Shown here in pieces: positions 1 to 5,026 of a stretch of DNA of 24,540 nucleotides; position 1 is the stretch's first letter, and every line of letters starts with the position of its first letter. The translations under genes and the position numbers were made by a program. Location of the stretch: positions 1-24,540 of the IMG/VR virus record IMGVR_UViG_3300018046_000112. One strand, given 5' to 3'. The notes beneath the pieces were generated by a model that saw only the letters and a program-made list of their open reading frames with translations, had not been told where the DNA came from and searched no databases. Source of the DNA: a virus.

Positions 1-11
1 ATGTGGAGCAG

Positions 12-446
12 TCAAAAAACCCAGAATCGAAAATCGAAGCTCTTATGCCATAACCGGACACTATCATCATACATGTCCACACAAGCGTCCAACTTCATCC
101 AAAATATATGCGTTCCGTTATTATTGGCAATGATTAAATTAAGAATAGAGACTACTCTCTCGTAAATAGTATCCGCTTGCAATTGATTTTGATTGCTCCA
201 TATGTCTGTCTGCATCCTGATATCTCGCACGGCGAGAGGAACGGTTCGTGATTGTTCTGAAATTACACGGATATTGATTTGCGGCATTACAAGTTGTTGT
301 GTATTTGCGGGAGTTCCCTGCGCTTCCACGACTATGTCCTCAGGACCCACGAAAATGTTATTTGGAGCAACAGAACCATACTGGGCGGTTTTAAGCTCAG
401 GATCGTTTACCAATTGTTGCACTATAAAACTTGTTACATTTATCAT
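12..446 (-). CDS. putative tail terminator / tail completion protein
   Basis: A 144-aa protein, the last complete gene of the head-to-tail joining series. Size, position and composition fit the tail terminator proteins that cap the tail tube and bind the neck in siphophages and myophages. The N-terminus is a short helix (residues 2-14, INVTSFIVQQLVN) followed by beta-rich sequence. The end (SVRLWHKSFDFRFWVF) resembles the final strand of such proteins. Its ATG overlaps the TGA of the upstream gp10-like gene by four bases (ATGA), which implies translational coupling. The assignment rests mainly on gene order: adaptor, closure, gp10-like, then this gene. The residues themselves are not diagnostic. 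The stop is TGA, which shows that TGA is a stop codon here. Confidence 0.55.
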   Translation of the reverse strand: MINVTSFIVQQLVNDPELKTAQYGSVAPNNIFVGPEDIVVEAQGTPANTQQLVMPQINIRVISEQSRTVPLAVRDIRMQTDIWSNQNQLQADTIYERVVSILNLIIANNNGTHIFWMKLDACVDMYDDSVRLWHKSFDFRFWVF

Positions 447-877
447 TTCTTGGATTTACTTGGCATAAGTTTACTGATCAACGGTTCTGTCATTGCCATG
501 GCTGGCCTAAAAAATGGCCTTGGACTTGTCATTCCAATTCCTCTTTCTACTTTTATTCCATAATCTGCCTCTGTTGCGTCTTGCCATGCTTTTCCGATAA
601 TCTTTGTCCCCGACTCAGATACATTTTTTTTGATTGATTTCTGCAGTTTTCCTGTTTTCACAGGAACGCCATAAGGAGCAGACGGATCAGAAATGGTTCC
701 CCATGTTTTACTGGGAATATTGGGCCTTGGGGTGGTGGCAATACCATAAAAATAGTCTATTATTTCTGTTATATTGTTTTTTATTTTATCTTTGTATTTC
801 CTTGCCGCCCGTTCTTTAATGTCGCTTATCGCCTTATTTTTATTCTTTAGATTAATTTTTAAAAATCCATTTGCCAT
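443..877 (-). CDS. HK97 gp10-like neck/tail completion protein
   Basis: A 144-aa basic protein of the HK97 gp10-like family, which acts at the head-tail joint. The family signature is visible in the middle and end: a PVKTGKLQKSI segment (residues about 91-101), then YGIKVERG and a PRPFFRPAM segment near residues 118-126. Family members share this 'TG.L..S' plus 'PRPF..PA' pattern. The N-terminus is strongly basic and predicted helical (KNKNKAISDIKERAARKY). No Shine-Dalgarno sequence precedes the ATG; the leader is A/T-rich. The gene follows the closure-like gene after a nine-base gap and overlaps the next gene by ATGA. Confidence 0.75.
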   Translation of the reverse strand: MANGFLKINLKNKNKAISDIKERAARKYKDKIKNNITEIIDYFYGIATTPRPNIPSKTWGTISDPSAPYGVPVKTGKLQKSIKKNVSESGTKIIGKAWQDATEADYGIKVERGIGMTSPRPFFRPAMAMTEPLISKLMPSKSKK

Positions 878-886
878 ATTCTATAT

Positions 887-1303
887 TTAAACCGGAAGCG
901 CAATATCTGCAAGATAGAAATCAACCACTCCGTTTATTATAAACCCCGCCACAACGCCTTTAACAGAATATTGTATGCCGGAGGGATAGCCGGGACATGC
1001 AACCGTATATATCTTGTCTTGTGGCAATATCTGTATATTGTTCGGTATATACATCTCTCCTGTAGGATAAATCAGATCTCCGGTATCTTTAAATCCTGTG
1101 GTTTTTCCCGACCATTGTATACGGACTTTTATGTCTTCATAAACCATTTCATATCCGGATATAGCGCTCCCATAGACCGGATTATTGAAAATATCTCTCG
1201 AAATTGTCGTAAAAACAGTATTGCTAGATGCATCATGAGAAGCTACCGAGTAGTCGGGCCTGCGATATATATCCACAATATCTGTAAAAATTACCGAAAT
1301 CAT
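887..1303 (-). CDS. putative head-closure (stopper) protein
   Basis: A 138-aa beta-rich protein with no catalytic motif. It lies between the adaptor/glutaredoxin pair and the gp10-like gene, the usual place of the head-closure (stopper) protein that seals the connector. It has glycine/proline turns and alternating hydrophobics (KVRIQW, DLIYPTGEMYIP, KIYTVACPGYPSG). That is compatible with the small beta-barrel of stopper proteins but is not proof. The ATG overlaps the stop of the glutaredoxin gene by four bases, so the two genes are probably translated together. The function is inferred from context. Confidence 0.45.
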   Translation of the reverse strand: MISVIFTDIVDIYRRPDYSVASHDASSNTVFTTISRDIFNNPVYGSAISGYEMVYEDIKVRIQWSGKTTGFKDTGDLIYPTGEMYIPNNIQILPQDKIYTVACPGYPSGIQYSVKGVVAGFIINGVVDFYLADIALPV

Positions 1304-1530
1304 AAATTATTCAATAAAGATTCTATTTTTGGCTTGTTAAATCCTATCACAAACTCTCCGTCTTTCTCGAATATCGGCACCACTGTTTGTCCCGTCTTTT
1401 CAAAAATTACTTCTGCCTTTTCTCTATTTTCGGAGATATCAACTTCTTCAAAATCAATTTTCTTTTCTTTAAGAAAATCTTTGAGCATTAAACAGAAATG
1501 ACAGGTTTTCGTTGAATAAACTTTTATCAT
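1300..1530 (-). CDS. glutaredoxin-like thiol-disulfide protein
   Basis: A 76-aa protein with a compact glutaredoxin/NrdH-like fold. The first strand MIKVYST is followed by the redox site CHFC (Cys10 and Cys13). The cis-proline motif TVVPIF is near residues 49-54, and the C-terminal helix is KIESLLNNL. In this family the CxxC pair transfers electrons to protein disulfides or to ribonucleotide reductase. Full length for the family, so it looks intact. It sits inside the connector operon with ATGA overlaps on both sides (adaptor before, closure protein after) and so is probably made together with structural proteins. No reductase gene is nearby, and the partner is unknown. A role in virion protein folding or disulfide control is only a guess. 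Confidence 0.85.
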   Translation of the reverse strand: MIKVYSTKTCHFCLMLKDFLKEKKIDFEEVDISENREKAEVIFEKTGQTVVPIFEKDGEFVIGFNKPKIESLLNNL

Positions 1531-2522
1531 AAGAATCCAATAAAGTGTCTTTGATAATGAGCTAGAAGTTGTTTTACTTCATTAAGCACAGCATCTCCAA
1601 AACTTACATTATAACTTAGAATACTGACTGATTTTGCTCCAAGGGGATTCTGTCCGGCTTTTCCCAAAATATCAGAGCAAAGCATTATCACGGCCTCTTT
1701 TATATCATAAGGCATGGACTCATTTGTAGTGAAATCCACGGTAACAATATCGGTAGCTAGAAGAGCGGAATTGAATGTTACGATGCCATTTACATATTCG
1801 ACTGAAAATCCGGTTATTATTAATATCCCGTTCACATAAACATTAAAAGTTCTATTGTCGGGAGTTGCCCACAATCTGTAGCCGACCGGAGATTGATAAG
1901 ATAAATACTCCCCGCTATCGGAATTGGTTAATTCAACTCCCGTGAATGGCTGCCCGAATCCGAAGTTATAATTAGTCCATAAATTACCAAGAGGAATATG
2001 GTCTATTATCTGTGCGGGGATAGGAGTTCCGGCTCCCGCTCCCGCAGAGCTTAACATCGGAACTATTTTGTAAGTTCCCCATTCAGGCTGTATCTGCACA
2101 TAACTTTGCTGTTGCGGTTGGATTAAAACTTCGACAAACCATTGGAGAACCTGTATATATACGCTGTTTACGGACGTCAAGGGAGCATTGTTCATAAATA
2201 CCGTTACCATCCTCGGATTAAATGGCCGCACTGTAAAATGCGTTTTTATTTCGTCTATCGTTTGGCTGTCGAAAAATCTTTGTGTCAGCCTGTTAACCAT
2301 TGCGGAAGCCCTTAAAATAACATTATCCAATTCTCCCGTTATATAAATAGGACTGGAAGCGTTTATTCCAAGACCTTGCGCCTCAGGGGTTAATATGTAA
2401 CTGTCTTTTGTGAGATACGGATTATCTACCGCCACTTTCATCGGAGCTCCCGTAGGGGTGTAAGGAAGTCCTCCAGGGGTTTCAAAAAATCCTGATTTTA
2501 TCGGAGCTAAAATTTGAGTCAT
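1527..2522 (-). CDS. putative head-tail adaptor protein with beta-rich N-terminal part
   Basis: A 331-aa protein at the first position of the connector operon. Residues about 1-260 are beta-rich with many Gly/Pro/Asn and Val/Tyr/Ile strands (NVYVNGILIITGF, YVNGIVTFNSALLATD). The C-terminal 65 residues are helical (PYDIKEAVIMLCSDILGKAG, then NEVKQLLAHYQRHFIGF), resembling the helical core of gp6/gp15-type adaptors that dock under the portal. It is longer than typical adaptors (about 100-150 aa), so it may be a fusion or a different virion protein. There is no Shine-Dalgarno sequence. A TATAAT-type element lies 27 bases before the ATG. The glutaredoxin gene follows with an ATGA overlap. Confidence 0.5.
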   Translation of the reverse strand: MTQILAPIKSGFFETPGGLPYTPTGAPMKVAVDNPYLTKDSYILTPEAQGLGINASSPIYITGELDNVILRASAMVNRLTQRFFDSQTIDEIKTHFTVRPFNPRMVTVFMNNAPLTSVNSVYIQVLQWFVEVLIQPQQQSYVQIQPEWGTYKIVPMLSSAGAGAGTPIPAQIIDHIPLGNLWTNYNFGFGQPFTGVELTNSDSGEYLSYQSPVGYRLWATPDNRTFNVYVNGILIITGFSVEYVNGIVTFNSALLATDIVTVDFTTNESMPYDIKEAVIMLCSDILGKAGQNPLGAKSVSILSYNVSFGDAVLNEVKQLLAHYQRHFIGFL

Positions 2523-2533
2523 AATTATTATTA

Positions 2534-2549
2534 TTCTATATATATTATA
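2534..2549 (-). promoter_or_regulatory. candidate late promoter -10 element (TATAATNNATATAGRA)
   Basis: Minus-strand TATAATATATATAGAA, 27 bases before the adaptor start. The first 14 bases are identical to an element before the portal gene (13799-13814), and a near copy stands before the 364-aa head gene (11418-11433). No good -35 box is present 15-19 bases upstream. That would fit a phage-specific or extended -10 promoter for head genes, but this is inference. Confidence 0.4.
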
Positions 2550-2581
2550 CAGGATTTGCGTATCTTTTTAGGGATAGACGT

Positions 2582-2597
2582 ATGCAATCTATTGCGC
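2582..2597. promoter_or_regulatory. palindromic site ATGCAATNNATTGCAT, copy 1 (operator candidate)
   Basis: ATGCAATCTATTGCGC matches the palindrome found perfectly at 2682-2697 and 21675-21690 except for the last two bases. It ends two bases before the -35 box of the plus-strand promoter at 2600, a usual place for an activator or repressor site. No candidate binding protein can be named from this window. Confidence 0.4.
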
Positions 2598-2599
2598 TA

Positions 2600-2628
2600 T
2601 TGACATTTTAAAAAAATAACACTATAAT
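2600..2628 (+). promoter_or_regulatory. perfect-consensus sigma70 promoter, plus strand
   Basis: TTGACA at 2600-2605 and TATAAT at 2623-2628, separated by exactly 17 bases. This is the full bacterial sigma70 consensus. It points to the plus strand, against every protein gene in the window. The predicted transcript starts near 2635 and runs into a 15-bp hairpin at 2791-2828. No protein gene lies downstream on this strand, so the product is probably a non-coding RNA. Confidence 0.85.
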
Positions 2629-2681
2629 GATTTCAGAAAATGAAATGGGAATCTCCCGTCTTCAATCGTGGAGAACAGTCA

Positions 2682-2697
2682 ATGCAATAAATTGCAT
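2682..2697. repeat. palindrome ATGCAATAAATTGCAT, copy 2
   Basis: A perfect palindromic frame (ATGCAAT..ATTGCAT) inside the plus-strand RNA unit. A 21-base stretch including it recurs in inverted orientation near 21675-21690. It could be a protein-binding site downstream of the promoter, a hairpin in the RNA, or both. Confidence 0.5.
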
Positions 2698-2790
2698 AAA
2701 TCAACCTCCGGGGGAGATTGGGCTCATTATCATCCCCGGGGACGCAACAAAAAATAATCTTTAATGAGCCATTCCGAGTCCAGACGGCAA

Positions 2791-2828
2791 ACACAAAAAT
2801 ACACCTTATCACGGGTGTATTTTTGTGT
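2791..2828. terminator. 15-bp terminator hairpin, possibly bidirectional
   Basis: ACACAAAAATACACC (2791-2805) pairs without mismatch with 2814-2828 across an eight-base loop, followed on the plus strand by the T-rich CTGTTTGTCTTT. It ends the plus-strand RNA. Read from the other strand it could also end transcripts leaving the ferritin-like gene at 2944. Confidence 0.75.
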
Positions 2829-2943
2829 CTGTTTGTCTTTATATTAATTCAAAATTCAGTAGTTGATATGATACTCAACTATTTTATTTTCATTTGATAC
2901 AAGGCAACGTGGAGCGAAACAGGGACATGATATAGTAAATATA

Positions 2944-3246
2944 TCAAGACTTAAAGTCAAATTCTGTATCTATAATGTTATTTACTTCATTTGACCCGTT
3001 TTCTAGCTCTTTTTCCTGCTCGGAATCGAATTTCAAGAGAAGTGTCTCAAATTCTCCCATATGGGTTTTTTCTTCTTTCGCCACATCTAAGAGAATCCTT
3101 TTAAGAAGTTTGTTTTCCGTCATATCAGCCATTTGCTCATAAAGGCTTATAGCATCTAATTCGGCCGTGATACTAATGCGAAGGATTCCCTTGGTTATAT
3201 TATTTTTATCTATTTTATTTATATCTATAGGTGATTTTGCCAACAT
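2944..3246 (-). CDS. encapsulin-type ferritin-like protein (ferroxidase)
   Basis: A 100-aa protein closely resembling the ferritin-like domain fused to the N-terminus of Pyrococcus furiosus encapsulin, from memory of that sequence. The shared pattern is AELDAI.LYEQMA (residues 28-40), then KILLDVA-EEK-H-GEF-like sequence (here 49-66) and a following LLL.. DxEQ segment. Family members oxidise and store Fe(II) as annular assemblies inside encapsulin shells. The di-iron ligands of the R. rubrum family member, Glu32/Glu62/His65, correspond here to Glu29, Glu59 and His62 with identical spacing, so the site looks intact. The C-terminal 25 residues are acidic and probably disordered, a possible cargo-loading tail. 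It stands alone between the glycosyltransferase and the plus-strand RNA unit. Confidence 0.85.
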   Translation of the reverse strand: MLAKSPIDINKIDKNNITKGILRISITAELDAISLYEQMADMTENKLLKRILLDVAKEEKTHMGEFETLLLKFDSEQEKELENGSNEVNNIIDTEFDFKS

Positions 3247-3275
3247 GATTTTAATTTAATATTACTCTCTTAGAT

Positions 3276-3334
3276 CCATGATTATTTTCATGGCAACATT
3301 CTCCCGCCACTTAAGAGGCGGGGAATTCTTGCCA
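3276..3334. repeat. pair of adjacent inverted repeats (REP/IS200-like palindrome)
   Basis: Two hairpins lie between the glycosyltransferase stop and the ferritin-like start. CCATGA/TCATGG occupies 3276-3293. A larger imperfect palindrome occupies 3291-3334: two 18-base arms, 14 of 18 positions paired, beginning TGGCAA and ending TTGCCA with a CCCGCC/GGCGGG core. No T-run follows on either strand, so it is not a plain terminator. The GC-rich core in an AT-rich context resembles REP or IS200/IS605 end palindromes, but no transposase is present. Confidence 0.5.
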
Positions 3335-3340
3335 CAAACG

Positions 3341-4546
3341 TTAAAAGTATTTGTTTAATTTATCCGCCAATATGTTCATGGCTGTTTCCCAAGTAAAATT
3401 ATCTCTGATAAATTGAGCCGATTTCCTGCCTTTTTTTCTTACTTCATCCTGATGAAGATACGCATATCTCATTTTATCGACCAGATCGTCTAAATTAGGA
3501 TTAGCCCAATCTCCGCAGGGTTCTTTATAAACGAGTTTTGAGAAGTTTTCTGCAGATATCATTGTGTGCTCTATTTTCCATCCTAAGTCGTCCGTTATGT
3601 ATTCGCTTATGCCTCCCCAGTCGGTCACGATAACGGGAATTCCAGTGGACATAAATTCAAAAGGCACCAGAGAGAATCCCTCCCCCAGCCAAGGGAACAC
3701 CCCGCAATCTATCCTATTATAGACATCTCTCGCCATTTCCCCTTGGTCATTATTTGTTTCCATAATCAATTCTATTCTCCCGTTATGAAAATCGGGGTCT
3801 TCTTTTGTATTAAAAGGAAATATGGAGTTTGATGTTTTTATTATTAATCTTACGTCTTTTTTTTTCGGGAATGCCAGCTTAAATGCTTGTATCAGAATGT
3901 CTGTTCCTTTTCTCATTGTAAGAAAACCGGCCTGACCGAAAGTGAAGAATTCGTTATTCCTTTCGACAACAGGGAACTTCTCCGATTCAACCCCCCAGAT
4001 AATCTTTTCTATAGGGACTCTTACTCCGCTATCTTTCATCATTTGAATATTCTGGTCTGACAAGGTAAAAAGAGAGTCCATATAATTTATTCTGCTTACC
4101 CATGATTTCGGTATCTGCGTTGTTTCAAAGGGAACGATGGCAATCTTTTTATAGAACACGCTATCAAACCATTCATGCTTAGGCTGTTCATGATAGATAG
4201 CGGGCATTCTATTATCGACTTCTTTGATAAAACTGTTCAGTTCAGCGACTTTCATTCCGTTTCCTATCCAATGAGGATGATAGCCGATCTTATCCATATA
4301 ATAAGCTATATTCCTTGTGCAGGTTCCAAACCCGCTGGAATTGTCCGCATTCCCCCATAAAACAAAATCTCTATTTTTCCAGAATTCAGGGTTATATTCC
4401 AATTCGGGCTTTTCAAATTCAATATGATTGGTAAGGCTTATTTTCAACGCCTTTAATAAAGGAACGTCTATCTCGGAATTTGTTTTATAATATTCATTAT
4501 CAAAATATATGCCACTGTACTTAGGGTGTTTTATTATTGCTTTCAT
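3341..4546 (-). CDS. glycosyltransferase family 4-like (GT-B fold)
   Basis: A 401-aa protein with the two-domain GT-B layout of retaining family-4 enzymes, which move a sugar from a nucleotide-sugar donor to an acceptor. The N-terminal half includes the glycine-rich GNADNSSGFGTCTRNIAYYM (residues 65-84). The C-terminal donor domain has the RKGTDILIQAF strand-helix (212-222), the catalytic EX7E motif EGFSLVPFE (Glu289 and Glu297), and TGIPVIVTDWGG (301-312). Residues 1-45 look like an extra small beta domain. The gene follows the capsid gene, with its own sigma70 promoter (4761-4789) and a structured 200-nt leader ending in a terminator just before the ATG, so its expression may be attenuated. 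The acceptor is unknown; virion glycosylation or host surface change are both possible. Confidence 0.85.
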   Translation of the reverse strand: MKAIIKHPKYSGIYFDNEYYKTNSEIDVPLLKALKISLTNHIEFEKPELEYNPEFWKNRDFVLWGNADNSSGFGTCTRNIAYYMDKIGYHPHWIGNGMKVAELNSFIKEVDNRMPAIYHEQPKHEWFDSVFYKKIAIVPFETTQIPKSWVSRINYMDSLFTLSDQNIQMMKDSGVRVPIEKIIWGVESEKFPVVERNNEFFTFGQAGFLTMRKGTDILIQAFKLAFPKKKDVRLIIKTSNSIFPFNTKEDPDFHNGRIELIMETNNDQGEMARDVYNRIDCGVFPWLGEGFSLVPFEFMSTGIPVIVTDWGGISEYITDDLGWKIEHTMISAENFSKLVYKEPCGDWANPNLDDLVDKMRYAYLHQDEVRKKGRKSAQFIRDNFTWETAMNILADKLNKYF

Positions 4547-4549
4547 TGT

Positions 4550-4754
4550 TTATAAAAAATAATATGCCTTCTGCGGGCAGAAGAATATTGTCCTTGCCTT
4601 AAATTTATAGTATTTTTATCTTCACGGGGATCTCTATATTTGGAAATCTTGCTGTAATTTTACCATGTGTCTCAGAAACTATTTAATAGCATTATATTAT
4701 GCGAAATAATTTCTTGCCCCTGAGTTACATACCCGCGAAGATAAAAATATTATA
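4550..4754 (-). ncRNA. structured leader RNA or small RNA before the glycosyltransferase
   Basis: This RNA is predicted to run from the promoter at 4761-4789 to a hairpin plus T-run at 4551-4589. Its 5' end forms an 18-bp helix (4732-4749 with 4611-4628, one G-U pair). The helix encloses about 100 nt with further helices: CTCAG pairs with CTGAG, and GCAT with ATGC. The architecture is a closed multi-helix domain followed by an intrinsic terminator immediately before a start codon. That is the layout of a riboswitch or attenuator, or of a free small RNA. I do not recognise the family and no ligand can be proposed. This and its flanking sequence account for the 339-base gap 4547-4885. Confidence 0.6.
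4551..4589 (-). terminator. intrinsic terminator directly before the glycosyltransferase start
   Basis: On the minus strand CTTCTG/CAGAAG with a CCCG loop is extended by AATAT/ATATT (4561-4589) and followed by ATTTTTTATA. The ATG of the glycosyltransferase is four bases further on. A terminator here would limit read-through into the gene. Confidence 0.6.
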
Positions 4755-4760
4755 TGTTTA

Positions 4761-4789
4761 ATTGTATGCTAATTTGCCAAATTTGTCAA
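4761..4789 (-). promoter_or_regulatory. sigma70 promoter of the structured RNA and glycosyltransferase
   Basis: Minus-strand TTGACA (4789-4784), a 17-base spacer and TACAAT (4766-4761). The predicted start is near 4754, leaving a leader of about 208 bases before the ATG at 4546. It lies downstream of the capsid terminator at 4840-4871, so it starts a new transcription unit. Confidence 0.8.
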
Positions 4790-4839
4790 TACATCATCTT
4801 TACAATTATTTTTAAAGTGATATGAAAACTGCCATGAAT

Positions 4840-4871
4840 AACAAAGGAGGGCAGAAATGCCCTCCTTTGTT
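4840..4871 (-). terminator. intrinsic terminator after the major capsid gene
   Basis: A perfect 13-bp stem AACAAAGGAGGGC/GCCCTCCTTTGTT with a six-base loop, 14 bases after the capsid TAG. It is followed by ATTCATGG on the minus strand, so the T-run lies mostly in the stem. It separates capsid transcription from the glycosyltransferase unit. Confidence 0.75.
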
Positions 4872-4885
4872 TATAACCCCTAAGA

Positions 4886-5026
4886 CTAGTTATTAGGATC
4901 TTGTACATTCTGAAGTACGCCATTCCAAGGTTCAGCTTTTACGGCCAAACAGGTATACTCGTTAATGTAAAAACGAACCGAATCAAAAATCTTAGCAAGT
5001 TCAGTGCGTCCAACGGGGACCAAATC
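4886..5026 (-). CDS. major capsid protein exon 4 (residues 303-348)
   Basis: Begins DLVPVGRTELAKIF and ends VQDPNN followed by TAG. The start is set by the P10 pairing GATT/AATC and the terminal G of intron 3. The final strand (TCLAVKAEPWNGVLQNV) resembles the C-terminus of HK97-fold capsid proteins. Confidence 0.88.
   Translation of the reverse strand, partial: DLVPVGRTELAKIFDSVRFYINEYTCLAVKAEPWNGVLQNVQDPNN

Larger units (their letters stand above)
2635..2838 (+). ncRNA. structured non-coding RNA unit of unknown family, opposite strand
   Basis: A transcript of about 200 nt bounded by the consensus promoter at 2600-2628 and a strong terminator hairpin at 2791-2828. Internal helices can be read directly. 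AATCTCCC (2650-2657) pairs with GGGAGATT (2712-2719). GGCTCATTA (2721-2729) pairs perfectly with TAATGAGCC (2762-2770). TGCAA/TTGCA forms a small hairpin at 2683-2696 inside the repeated palindrome. The only ORF is 16 codons from 2640 with no ribosome binding site, so coding is unlikely. The RNA fills most of the 421-base gap between the ferritin-like and adaptor genes. Ends are predictions. It matches no RNA family I can name. Confidence 0.65.

Noticed and set aside
193-1501. Plus-strand open frames opposite the connector genes
   Set aside because: They overlap well-supported minus-strand genes, have no family resemblance and show biased, low-complexity translations typical of antisense shadows.
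2640-2690. A 16-codon ORF inside the plus-strand RNA
   Set aside because: No ribosome binding site, very short, and it lies across base-paired segments; the RNA is more likely non-coding.
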